Positions 1-10,840 of a stretch of DNA of 64,000 nucleotides are shown piece after piece. Under the pieces are notes generated by a model. That model did no database searches. It worked only from the letters and a program-made list of their open reading frames with translations, and had not been told where the DNA came from. The translations under genes were made by a program, and so were the position numbers. The DNA comes from Lathyrus oleraceus (lineage: Eukaryota > Streptophyta > Magnoliopsida > Fabales > Fabaceae). The stretch spans positions 54,999,271 to 55,063,270 of the forward strand of contig NC_066579.1 of the NCBI RefSeq assembly GCF_024323335.1, read 5' to 3'. The number at the start of each line of letters is the position of its first letter. The stretch's first letter is position 1.

Positions 1-72
1 CCACAAAACAATTCTCTCATATCAAATACATTTCTTTTTCTTTCCAAATCATCCCTTCAAAAATTCATTACA

Positions 73-1374
73 ATGGCGGGAAATCAAAATTTCGGAAATA
101 TCATCTTCCGATCCGGAGATGACAACTATCAGCAAGAGCAATTCGAGCGCTTCCAGCAGCGAGGCGTCGCTCCCACCAGGTACCCCGATTTAACTTGCTT
201 GCAACAATTAGGCTTACTCCAAGGTATCGAGTGGATGCTCCGTAAAGCCGATTTAACCTTCCTTTGCACTCATAACCAACCCACCTACCCTTCCCTAACC
301 TTAGAATTCCTAAGTTCTTACGACTACACCACTCCCGCCGGTGAAGGTGAATTTCTAACCGGTACGGCAACCTTCCGTATGTTTAACACCGAGTACTCTC
401 TAACCCAACGCGAATTGAGTGCCATGCTACAATTTCCCACAGAAGGTCTACTGCATGCCAGAATCCCTCCAACCTCAAACTGGAACACAGTTCTAGTTTT
501 CGACCTTTTTAAGAAAATTTCCGGTATAAATACCTACAACTGGGAAGAACTCCTTCTCTCCCACATCCATAACCCCACCATCCGTTATTTTCTCCGTATC
601 CTGCAAAACACACTTTTTGGAAGACCAAACAACAGTAAGGTTAACTCGAAGGAGTTATTTTTCCTCCAGTGCGTTTTCGAACCGGATACTAAGGTAAACG
701 CCGCCTCTTTTCTCTTTCATCATATCCGCACCTTATGTGCTAGAGGCCGGCAACCCTTTATAATTGGTGGATTAATAACCTCCATAGCACTTGGCCTGAA
801 CCTAGGGGATAAACTCCAAACTTTAGAATCCCTACCACCCCTGTCTATGGATATCAGCTATTGTCGCTCCAGCCGCCTGATTAAAAACAGAGTAGGCGGA
901 GGATACTATCTTATGGTGAACAACCAAGCTGTCCCAAGTGTTGTGCTACCCAATACCACCCTAACGGATGTCACAAACCCGGACCGCCACCTTTATGATC
1001 TCAGCGCTCCTGAAATCACCGAGCCTTCACAAACAAACCAGCAAACAGATGAGTTTGAAGAAATGGAACAAGGTGATCATCCGCCAACACAACAATCAGT
1101 CCCGCTAAACCCTTCCAGTAATGCAGCCGGCCCATCCTCCCAACATCGTCGACGAAGACGACCTGCGACCAACGACGACATTATGGATGCTATCGATGGT
1201 ATGCAGGCACAGAATGCAGATATGATGCAGATGATGCGTCAAATGCAACAGCAACAGGATGCTCGGAATGCCATAACCGACCAGCGGTTTACTGAGTTGT
1301 TTAGCAGATTCGACAGCTTAGACATACGTCAAAGATCACCAGGACCAAGAACCAGAGGTGGAAGGCAGCCTTAG
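73..1374 (+). CDS. Athila-type retrotransposon accessory ORF (ORF1/env-position protein)
   Basis: 433-codon intact frame; the start ATG lies in a good plant context (ACAATGGCG). It sits upstream of a polypurine tract and 3' LTR, where Athila-lineage Ty3/gypsy elements carry an extra ORF of unknown function (Athila ORF1 / env-like). Residues 36-125 contain the family-like stretch with TYPSLTLEFLSS and SLTQRELSAMLQFPTEG (109-125). The second of these resembles the core of plant mobile domain proteins. The C-terminal quarter is basic (RRRRRP near residue 360), then Met/Gln rich, probably a short coiled coil. I see no signal peptide or convincing membrane segment, so a true envelope role is unsupported. 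Gag-pol would lie left of the window. The family assignment is from recalled pattern, not a search. Confidence 0.75.
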   Translation: MAGNQNFGNIIFRSGDDNYQQEQFERFQQRGVAPTRYPDLTCLQQLGLLQGIEWMLRKADLTFLCTHNQPTYPSLTLEFLSSYDYTTPAGEGEFLTGTATFRMFNTEYSLTQRELSAMLQFPTEGLLHARIPPTSNWNTVLVFDLFKKISGINTYNWEELLLSHIHNPTIRYFLRILQNTLFGRPNNSKVNSKELFFLQCVFEPDTKVNAASFLFHHIRTLCARGRQPFIIGGLITSIALGLNLGDKLQTLESLPPLSMDISYCRSSRLIKNRVGGGYYLMVNNQAVPSVVLPNTTLTDVTNPDRHLYDLSAPEITEPSQTNQQTDEFEEMEQGDHPPTQQSVPLNPSSNAAGPSSQHRRRRRPATNDDIMDAIDGMQAQNADMMQMMRQMQQQQDARNAITDQRFTELFSRFDSLDIRQRSPGPRTRGGRQP

Positions 1375-1978
1375 TTGTATTTTTCTTTTCATCTCCATTT
1401 TGTATTTCTTTCCCTTAAAACATCGAGGACAATGTTTAGTTCAAGTATGGGGGGGAAACATTATTCTTTCCATTCTCATCTTTGTTTCAAGTATGTACTC
1501 TCCCTTTTCATTGTTATTTCCCTATAAAAAAACAAAATATTTTTTTTAAGTTAAGTCCTGAATGTGAAAAATTTTCTATTATCTATTTCCCTCAACTTTC
1601 TTGAGCCATAACAAAAATTTTAACACACCCAATAAGTATAAAGGTTGCTTACTTTATAAAATTTGAGTGAAATCAAAACAAAATCATTACCATAACAACG
1701 CTCTGAGAACCGCAATATGTTAGATCAGGATAAGTACCTATTATACCGAACTCCTTGAACTTTTAGCTCTATGGTAACCCCAAGTAGTTTATACAGAAGT
1801 CAGCACCATCTTAATAGCAAACTACGTGGAGAGCCGATGAATATAAGTGAATGATCCCCAAAGTAACATGAAATATACGAATATATCAAGAAATGCACTA
1901 ATTAAATTAGGTGATCCTTACCAGATCATTTAATCTAAAGGTTGCAGATCAAGCAAAAACATAATATGAAAGATCCAT

Positions 1979-2050
1979 TATGAGTTGGTTCAGTAGGTAT
2001 CTGGTACTGAACTTGGTAGGGCGGACTACGGTTCGATCCCCCGCAATTTG
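1979..2050 (+). other. tRNA-like relic with A-box and B-box
   Basis: TGGTTCAGTAGG at 1986-1997 fits an internal A-box and GGTTCGATCCC at 2030-2040 fits a B-box. The spacing is that of positions 8 and 52 of a tRNA. Acceptor and T stems pair poorly, so this is not a functional tRNA. It may be a tRNA-derived relic or a chance pol III promoter inside the element. Confidence 0.25.
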
Positions 2051-2426
2051 CAATGGACTGAATAATGAAGTTATCCGACTTATGTACCAGAACTTCTAGC
2101 TAAAAGCGGATCATAATCACTAACCGGTTACTCCACTATGTGCGCGAAAAGATAAAGGGCTTAATGTGATTTCGCTAGAATGAAAACGGGTAAAATAAGA
2201 CTAAAAGAACCAGGATAGCTATCATAGGGTACTTGAACTGATTGGCATAAGGTAGGGTTATCTAAGTTGTAACGGTAGTTGTTGATGTCAAGATTAAACT
2301 CAAGTCCTCCTAAACAAAAATCCATTGGCAACCTAGTACGAATTGATGTGTGCTTTAAAATTTCATCTGGCTAAAACTTTTAACAAGTTCTATACTGAAT
2401 TTTGCTTGAGGACAAGCAAAGAATTA

Positions 2427-2440
2427 AGTATGGGGGAGTT
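2427..2440 (+). other. Polypurine tract of the Athila-type element
   Basis: AGTATGGGGGAGTT directly abuts the TGATAACACG start of the 3' LTR, as expected for the plus-strand primer site. Confidence 0.85.
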
Positions 2441-2682
2441 TGATAACACGAAATTATATCGCTTTTTAAGACTTAATTCAATTAAATTATATTATCATTT
2501 ACGCTAGTTTATCTCATTTTATCAGATATTATGCAGTATTCCTCTTCTATTTATATCAGGTACCCATTTTGAAGCAAAAGTGAAAAAGGGAAGAAAAGGA
2601 GGTGTAAAAAGGAACAAAAAGGAGAGAAAAGGAACCAAAGGCCAAAGCCCAGCCCAAAGCGCACAAGTCACCAATGCTGTGC

Positions 2683-2769
2683 CTGTGACGGACGTCACAG
2701 GACGCGTGACGAGCGTCACGCGAAGTAGCCTTGTGACGGACGTCACACATGGTGTGACGAGCGTCACAC
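2683..2769 (+). promoter_or_regulatory. Four TGACG/CGTCA palindromes in the Athila-type LTR
   Basis: Inverted repeats at 2683-2700, 2704-2721, 2732-2747 and 2752-2769. Each has 7-8 bp arms (GTGACG...CGTCAC) around a 2-bp spacer that alternates GA, AG, GA, AG. TGACG is the core recognised by TGA-type bZIP factors. The array lies about 140-230 bp upstream of the LTR TATA box, where an enhancer would be expected. Confidence 0.7.
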
Positions 2770-2910
2770 CAGTCCACTAGCTTTTTGGCGCAAGTTACGC
2801 TCTCAGAAGAATGGAAGTAACGTTGAGGACTTCGTGTCCTATTCCCAAGCCATGAATTTAGCATGCTGAAGACTCGTGGAAAAGAAGAAAAAGGCAGTTA
2901 GTAGCACTAC

Positions 2911-2918
2911 TATAAATA
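2911..2918 (+). promoter_or_regulatory. TATA box of the Athila-type LTR
   Basis: TATAAATA followed by a pyrimidine-rich stretch; the only strong TATA box downstream of the palindromes. Confidence 0.6.
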
Positions 2919-4229
2919 GCTACCCTAATCCCTCTCGTTGTCTCTCCTCTCTTTGCCGTTTACACACACCGAAGCTCTGCCGATTTTCTGTTCAAGCTTT
3001 TGCTTATTTTTCTTTTTCCAGCAGAATTAATATTGTTTATTTTATTTATTTCTTTTGCAAGTTTTATTTTCTTCTTCCCTTGCAAATTTACCTTTCCCGT
3101 TTTTAGCTTTTAGATATTTTTCGCATAATAGTTTCTACACCGGAAATTATTGTGCAACTTTATACCGGATTTAACCTTACGTTATATTCGAGTTTTTTTT
3201 ATTTCCTTGATTTAATTTACTGTTTAATTGAAGAATCGAAGAACAAATCCTACCGGCTTGTGGAGGAGTGTTCAAGACCATTGTATTACGCATTCAGGTT
3301 CTCTAATTGTTATTTAATATTTAATGTTTTATTCTATTGTTTATTTACATTGCCTGCCTGAAATGAGTCTGTGTATGCATGATAATAGTTATTATTTAGT
3401 TAGCATGTCTGGCTAATTCGCCTAGGTATCGGTATGTAAAGTAAGCAGAAAAAGGGGTCGAGACTGAGTCGGTCTATTCAAACTTAAAATTAGAATCAAT
3501 CTTTTTATGGTCTTAACTTACAGGTTTAATAACAAGATTTTTTACAAAAGTAAAGGACATAAAGAAGTTGAAACCAACAGAGCGAGAGTTTGAGGTTTTA
3601 ACTGGACAGTGTAAGTTAGTCATTAAGTCTATCTCAGGGCGAGAGCAAGTTTTAGAATTAATTAAATTCTGACTTTTTTCCAAAAAGTATTTTTAAAGAT
3701 TGAATGTGAGGACGAGAGTTAAGCATTTAGATTTAATTGTATAACCTAAGTCAACAGAGCGAGAGTTTGAGATAAGGGTGTTTAAAACGGTCAGTATTTT
3801 CTTAAAAAGAGTTTCTGCAACTTTATTGTTTTCAAAATATGATTTTTGACTTAATTATAAGTGACAGCTACATTAATATAAGATCATGGTTTCTTCAACA
3901 GAGCGAGAGTTTGAGATAAAACCTTTAACCAATAAAGTTAATCGAAACGATTTATTTTAAGACCGAGAGACCGACAAGGAATTGATTCCCTAGTTTTGAC
4001 GAACTACATACCGATATCCGTTTTATTAATATTTAATCTAGATATTAGTTTAGTTTTTAGCTTCCTTCCCCAAACAATCAACTATTATTCACCTTAGCTT
4101 TACGAAGTAACCTTAGATAACGGTATATCGATTCATAAGTCCCTGTGGGATCGATATCTTTTAAAACTACGCGATAGAACTGTGCACTTGCAGTTTGTAC
4201 CCCATTCTCGACTCATAAAGTCGCGATCA

Positions 4230-4348
4230 ATGACCAGAAACCAGATTTCCAGATCTGCTATGGTTTTCTCTACCACGAGATTCCTCAGATCCAACCTCCC
4301 ACAGTCAAATTTTACATAGTAATCATTCATATCATCTAACACGAATCA
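4230..4348 (-). repeat. Fragment of Tekay B 3' LTR between two nested insertions
   Basis: 119 bp matching 19134-19252 of the B 5' LTR with one mismatch seen (near 4324). It is bounded on the left by the end of the Athila-type LTR and on the right by Tekay A. Its first five bases (ATGAC) are the predicted TSD of the Athila-type insertion; its last five (AATCA) are the TSD of A. Joined to 12797-13243 it gives 566 bp, exactly the length of 19134-19699. Confidence 0.9.
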
Positions 4349-6303
4349 TGTAACACCCTTCTAAAATACCCCAATTATTTAATTAAAATAATAAACATAT
4401 ATCAGAGTAATTATGCAGTTAAGGGTGTCACACAATCATTCACACCATGTTCCAAAAATAACTGTCATGCTCTTTATTTAATCAATTAAACATTTGCATA
4501 AATCGCAGCGGATATAAATCAAATCAATCAAAACATGTAACATACTACATGTAAACTGGTTCAACAATCATTAACAACCTAATTAAAAGGTTCCCTCCCG
4601 ATGTTACATCTATCAGAGCATGACCCACTAAGGAGACTACACTAGACTCCAAGCATTAGCTTCTACTCAACTCACTGCTCGTTACCTGAAAAATAGTTGT
4701 AAGGGTGAGTTCCTCAATCGATATAATAAGCATTATAAAATATCATGTAATGCTAAGTAATTTAACTCATTTCATCACCCAAATCAGTTTACACATTCAG
4801 CAACGACAATATCAACTCAATCACACTCAACATCAACACAACACACAACATTACAACACACAACACACGTATAATACTGGAATACATCCATTCATATTAT
4901 ACGCCATACATCAATTATGCAATGAGACTCCATGCATGCGGTACCGACTATTCTTGAACATATAGTTCAAGCTCACCGTCCAAATCCAGGCACGGCTACC
5001 AAGCCCACTAGTCCCACTCAATTGAGACCTAGTGACTCACTCACTAATTCCTCACCATGGGAATTAGCTACCACCCCAAATGGGCCATGCTATGCACGCT
5101 AATCACCTAGCATGCAAACATCAACAACAGTCCAAAATGACTAACTCACTAATTCCTCACCATGGAAATTAGCTACCACCCTAAAGGCCACAATATGTAT
5201 GCTAATCATCTAGCAATACAACATCAATAACAAAATCCACGATGGACATATGCTCACACTCTAAGCCATACAACATTCCATTCACAATTGCATACATAAC
5301 ATGTACATTCACAACATTATGCATACTATCAACCATTATCAACACATGTATCAAAACATCATATCATGTCAATTAATCAACCACAGTATTAGCACACTCT
5401 ACTAATACCTATACTGCTCAAAATAGCGGGAATTAATCCCTATTACATCATACGCCAACATAGGCCTAACCTCAATTGTGTACATAATATTAAAAAGCCA
5501 ACTTTTCCTCTCTGTAACAGTGTTAACCGGTTAACGCCCTGGGTTAACCGGTTAACGCAGGCAAAACACGCTTACTGCCCAAAACTTAACAGTGTTAACC
5601 GGTTAACGCCCTGGGTTAACCGGTTAACGCAGGCAAAACAGCACTAATTTCACAATTCGCAACAGTGTTAACCGGTTAACACCCTGGGTTAACCGGTTAA
5701 CGCAGACAAAACAGCAGTTCCTGCGCTAACACAAAGCAGAATGCAGAATTCTCCGCATTTTCCGCCGTTGGAGGACTTCCGGACCTCCGATTCCAATTCC
5801 GTAAAAAGCTATACGTTAGGGAAGTTACAACACACTCAATTACAGGTTCAATTCCAGTTTTTACACAACATATCCATCACAATTTTCAGCATTCAACAAT
5901 CCCAATTAGGGTCAATTCAACGGTTTATCACTACCCATTACATGCTAAACCATAATACCCATTAAACGACGATAAACCCCCCTTACCTGAGTTAATCCGG
6001 CAACTTTGAGCTTCAAGCTTTTCCGTTCTCCAACCCTTTCTCTCTAGCTCTTCCTCTTGCCTTTTCTCCACTTTCTGATCGTTTCTCTGAGTTTCACGTG
6101 AAACCTTATTTTCCAAAAAATGAAACTCTTTTTACTTATTCCAACTTATATATTTTCCAAATTATATTATTATTCCAATAATAATAATAATTCAATAATT
6201 CCAAAAATAATAATAATAATAATAATCCAATTATCTAATTAAATTAATAAATATCTTATTAACTTAATTTAAATAATTACCATATTATTATCGGGGTGTT
6301 ACA
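4349..6303 (-). repeat. 3' LTR of Tekay A
   Basis: Ends TGTAACACC...GGTGTTACA. It holds a tandem duplication of about 112 bp carrying an 8-bp-arm hairpin (CTAATTCC...GGAATTAG, 5044-5067), the palindrome cassette at 5519-5705 and an ATT/AAT-rich microsatellite near 6170-6225. A 74-codon frame at 5741-5965 recurs unchanged in the other LTR but is only LTR sequence, not a gene. Confidence 0.95.
5519..5705. promoter_or_regulatory. GTTAACCGGTTAAC palindrome cassette, left LTR of A
   Basis: Three units of about 72 bp, each holding two copies of the 14-bp perfect palindrome GTTAACCGGTTAAC separated by GCCCTGG-type spacers. The same array occupies 12011-12196 in the other LTR. Confidence 0.8.
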
Positions 6304-6316
6304 ACTCTCCCCCACT
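6304..6316 (-). other. Polypurine tract of Tekay A
   Basis: Read on the minus strand: AGTGGGGGAGAGT immediately before the LTR start TGTAACACC. Confidence 0.9.
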
Positions 6317-6345
6317 AAAAGAGTTTTCGTCCTCGAAAACATACC

Positions 6346-9300
6346 TCAAGCGAATAACTCCGGATAAGACTCCTTCATCTGACTCTCCAGTTCCCAAGTC
6401 ACATTGCCACCCGCTGGTCCTCCCCAAGCTACCTTCACCAAGGCAATCTCTTTACCCCGCAACTGCTTCAACTCTCGATCCTCGATCCTCATAGGTGATG
6501 TTTCAACAGTCAGGTTATCTCTCACCTGTACATCATCTACTTGGACTACATGCGACGGATCATGAATGTACCTCCTCAACTAGACACATGAAAAACCTCA
6601 TGCAAATTCGCAAGTGACGGCGGTAAAGCGATACGATAGGCTACTTCCCCTATCCTCTCCAAAATCTGATAAGGACCAATAAATCGAGGTGTCAACTTTT
6701 TCGACTTCAAAGCTCGACCAACCCCAGTTATCGGAGTAACACGGAGAAACACATGATCTCCCTCTTGAAACTCAAGTGACTTCCTCCTCTTATCATGATA
6801 ACTCTTCTGACGACTCTGAGCAATTCTCATCTTCTCCTGAATCATCTTAATCTTTTCCGTAGTCTGTTGAACAATCTCCGGTCCAACCACAACACTCTCA
6901 CCGGACTCATACCAACATAAAGGTGTCCGACATCTCCTACCATACAAAACTTCAAACGGTGCCATACCAATGCTCGAATGAAAACTATTGTTGTAGGTAA
7001 ACTCAATCAAAGGTAAATAACAATCCCAAGCACCTCCTTTTTCCAAAACACAAGCCCTCAAAAGATCCTCTAGTGACTGAATCGTCCTCTCAGTCTGACC
7101 ATCAGTCTGCGGATGATATGCAGAACTCAATCTCAGCTTAGTTCCCAAAGCCCTCTGCAAACCTTCCCAGAACTTCGATGTAAATCTAGGATCTCTGTCT
7201 GAAACAATACTCGACGAAATACCATGCAAACTTACAATCTTCTCAATATACAACTCGGCTAATCTTTCTAACGGATAATCCATTCTGATCGGAATGAAAT
7301 GAGCCGATTTTGTCAATCTGTCTACAATCACCCAAATAGCTTCAAAATTCTTATTTGTCCTCGGTAAACCAGAAACAAAATCCATACTGATACTATCCCA
7401 CTTCCACTCTGGAATAGCCAACGGTTGCATTAGCCCAGACAGCTTCTGATGCTCAATCTTTGACTTCTGACAAGTCAAACAGGAATAAACAAAACTCGCA
7501 ATTTCTTTCTTCATTCCCGGCCACCAAAATAACTTTTTCAAATCATGATACATCTTCGTAGCTCCAGGATGAATACTCAAGCCACTACGATGTCCTTCTT
7601 CAAGAATACTCTTCTTAAGTTCGGTAACATCCGGAATACACACCCGATTACCAAATTTCAAAACACCATTCTCATCAACTCTGAATTCACCACCTTGACC
7701 TTGATTCACTAGAGTCAACTTATCAACCAAAAGCACATCGGATTTCTGACCCTCTCTGATCTCATCCAAAATACCACTTGTTAACTTCAACATTCCCAAT
7801 TTAACACTATTGTGAGTACTCTCACACACCAAACTCAAGTCTCTAAACTGCTCAATCAAATCCAATTCCTTAACCATTAACATAGACATATGTAATGATT
7901 TCCGACTCAACGCATCAGCCACTACATTTGCTTTACCCGGATGGTAATTCAACCCAAAGTCATAATCTTTCAGAAATTCTAACCATCTTCTCTGTCTCAT
8001 ATTCAGTTCTTTCTGATCAAACAAATACTTTAAACTTTTATGGTCACTGAAAACCTCAAATCTTGACCCATACAAGTAATGCCTCCATAATTTCAGAACA
8101 AATACCACAGCTGCCAACTCTAAATCATGTGTCGGATAGTTCCTCTCATGAACCCTCAGTTGTCTCGAAGCATAAGCTATAACCTGCTTATTCTGCATCA
8201 ACACACCACCCAAACCCATCAATGAAGCATCACAGTAAACCTCAAATGGTTCCGACGGACTTGGTAATATCAGAATAGGAGCAGTAGTCAACCTTCTCTT
8301 TAACTCTTGGAAACCTTCTTCACATTTTGAGTCCCAAACAAATGCTTGCCCCTTTCTAGTCAACATCGTCAACGGTAACGCCAACTTAGAAAATCCCTCA
8401 ATGAACTTCCTATAATAACCAGCCAATCCAAGAAACTTCGAATCTCAGCAACAGACTTCGGAGCTTCCCACTTAGACACCGCTTCTATCTTAGAAGGATC
8501 AACAGCAACACCACCTCTTGAAATCACATGACCAAGAAAACTAACCTCTTCTAAGCAAAATTCACACTTCGACAGTTTAGCAAATAACTTCTTTTCTCGT
8601 AGGACTTCTAAAACCACTCTCAAATGCTCAGCATGCTCTTCTTCAGATTTCGAATACACCAAAATGTCATCAATAAACACCACCACAAACTTATCTAGGT
8701 ACGGATGGAAAATCCTATTCATATACTCCATAAATACTCCAGGCGCATTAGTCACACCAAAAGGCATTACAGAATACTCATAATGTCCATACCTTGTTCT
8801 GAAAGCAGTCTTCTGAATATCCTCAGTTTTCACACGTATCTGATGATACCCAGATCTCAAATCTATCTTGCTGAACACACTCGCACCAACCAATTGATCC
8901 ATCAAATCATCAATCCTCGGCAAAGGATACCGATTCTTGATCGTCACTTTATTCAGTTGTCTGTAGTCCACACACAACCTCATAGTACCTTCTTTCTTCT
9001 TAACCAATAACACTGGTGCAACCCACGGTGACACACTCGGACGAATAAACTTCTTATCCAACAAGTCTTCCAGCTGACTCTTCAATTCAGCCAACTCAAC
9101 AGCAGACATACGATACGGAGCCATCGATTTCGGTCTAGTACCAGGTACCAAATCAATCGAGAACTCAACTTCACGCTCTGGCGGTAATTCATTCACTTCT
9201 TCTGGAAACACATCAGGAAAATCACACACCACGGCTAGATCACAAATCGCCAGTTTATCTTTAGCCTCCAAAGTTGCTAACAGCATAAACAGCTCTGCCC

Positions 9301-10714
9301 CATCTACTACTTCCTCATTCACCTGCCTGGCTGATAGAAACAAACTCTTTCCTTCTTCAATCTCAGGAAATATCACAGTCTTATCAAAACAGTTGATAGA
9401 AACTCGGTTAAACACCAACCAGTTCATTCCCAAGATAACATCAATCTGCACTAGTGGAAGACACACAAGGTCCATCCCAAAGTCTCTACCAAAAATACTC
9501 AAGGGACAATTCAAACAAACTGAAGTAGTAGTCACTGAACCCTTTGCAGGAGTATCAATCACCATACTACCCAACATCTTAGATATCTCTAACTTAAGTT
9601 TCACAGCACAATCCAAAGATATAAAGGAATGAGTAGCACCTGTGTCAATAATAGCTACAAGAGGAAAGCCATTAATATAACACGTACCTCGGATCAAACG
9701 ATCATCTGCAGAAGTCTCAGAACCCGTTAAAGCAAAGACCTTGCCTCCCGACTGATTCTCTCTCTTTGGCTTAGGACACTGTGGACTAATATGACCCACC
9801 TCTCCACAGTTGAAGCAAGTCACAGTCTTCGACCGACACTCTGCAGCCAAATGACCACCTTTGCCACACTTGAAACATTTCTTCTCAGCACTGGTACACT
9901 CATGGACACGATGTCCAGCCTGACCACATCTGTAACACTTAGCAGGAGCACTAGAGTCTCCCCCACTGGGCCTCTTCATCCCACTCTGACTCTGGAAACC
10001 TCTGCCAGCTGCATACGGTTTCCCACGATCATTCTGATTCTTGCTTTTCCTATCAACCCTTTGCTGATAGCTCTCTGCTCTGGCTTTGGAATCCTGTTCA
10101 AAAATCCTGCAACAGTCAACCAAGTCAGAAAACACTCTGATCCGTTGGTATCCAATAGCCTGTTTGATCTCGGGACGCAACCCGTTCTCAAACTTCACAC
10201 ATTTTGAAAATTCTCCAGCAGCCTCGTTATAGGGAGTATAATACTTTGACAGCTCTGTGAACTTAGCAGCATACTCCGTAACAGACTTGTTACCCTGCTT
10301 CAATTCCAAGAACTCTATCTCTTTCTTTCCTCTAACATCCTCTGGGAAGTACTTCCTCAGAAATCTCTCTCTGAACACAGCCCAAGTGATCTCAGCATTC
10401 CCAGCAGATTCCAACTCAGTGCGGGTAGCAACCCACCAATCATCAGCTTCTTCTGACAGCATATGCGTACCGAACCTGACCTTCTGGTTATCGGCACACT
10501 CAGTTACTCGGAAGATCCTCTCGATCTCCTTCAACCACTTCTGAGCACCATCTGGATCGTATGCTCCCTTGAACATTGGAGGATTGTTCTTCTGGAACTC
10601 ACTCAGTTGACGAGCAGCTCCCATTCCCACCACATTCGGATTCCCTCCAAGTACTCCAGCTAGCATACCCAGAGCCTCAACAATCGCAGCATCATCTCTA
10701 CCTCTTCCAGCCAT
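6346..10714 (-). pseudogene. gag-pol polyprotein of Tekay A, two frameshifts
   Basis: Starts MAGRGRDD at 10714. Order: gag, three CCHC zinc knuckles, DTG protease, RT with FIDD, RNase H, integrase with HHCC and D,D(35)E motifs, GPY/F module and chromodomain, ending ESYPELFA at 6346. Compared with copy B, one A is missing from a homopolymer near 8436, breaking FLGLAG at the end of the RT. One G is missing near 6580, cutting off the last 77 codons including the chromodomain. Both lesions are single-base. The polyprotein would make virus-like particles, copy RNA and steer integration to heterochromatin through the chromodomain (family knowledge). Confidence 0.93.
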
Positions 10715-10824
10715 CTCTATTCTGAAAACCCAAACAAGCTAAAACAATGAGTACTGATAGATTTACACAACACCTATACCGTACAGGGGAAACAGAATAA
10801 TTACGACTCGACTCGACCGACTAT

Positions 10825-10836
10825 GCTCTGATACCA
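10825..10836 (-). other. Primer-binding site of Tekay A (tRNA-iMet)
   Basis: The minus strand reads TGGTATCAGAGC, complementary to the 3' end of initiator tRNA-Met, 4 bp inside the 5' LTR. This is the usual primer for chromoviruses. Confidence 0.93.
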
Positions 10837-10840
10837 CTAA

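Larger units (their letters stand above)
1375..2440 (+). other. Athila-type 3' untranslated spacer
   Basis: About 1.07 kb between the accessory ORF and the 3' LTR. There is no credible ORF. It has two G-runs in PPT-like context (near 1448-1455 and the true PPT at the end) and a tRNA-like promoter pair near 1986-2040. A long non-coding 3' spacer is usual in Athila/Tat elements. Confidence 0.6.
2441..4229 (+). repeat. 3' LTR of the Athila-type element (1789 bp)
   Basis: Begins TGATAACACG after the PPT and ends CGCGATCA, so the ends pair as TGAT...ATCA. It contains a palindrome cassette (2683-2769), a TATA box (2911) and several GAGCGAGAGTTTGAG repeats (near 3579, 3757 and 3900). The end was set where the sequence turns into the Tekay B LTR at 4230 (identical to 19134 onward). 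No gene lies inside. Confidence 0.8.

Noticed and set aside
73..1374. Athila-type ORF as a viral envelope glycoprotein
   Set aside because: No signal peptide, membrane segment or cysteine pattern; position alone is not evidence.
5741..5965. 74-codon frame present in both LTRs of Tekay A (also 12232-12456)
   Set aside because: Identical only because the LTRs are duplicates; no known domain and not open in the aligned parts of B.
8705..10663. Many plus-strand frames opposite gag-pol of A (and 15006-17773, 61577-63633)
   Set aside because: Shadows of the minus-strand polyprotein; composition follows the sense codons.
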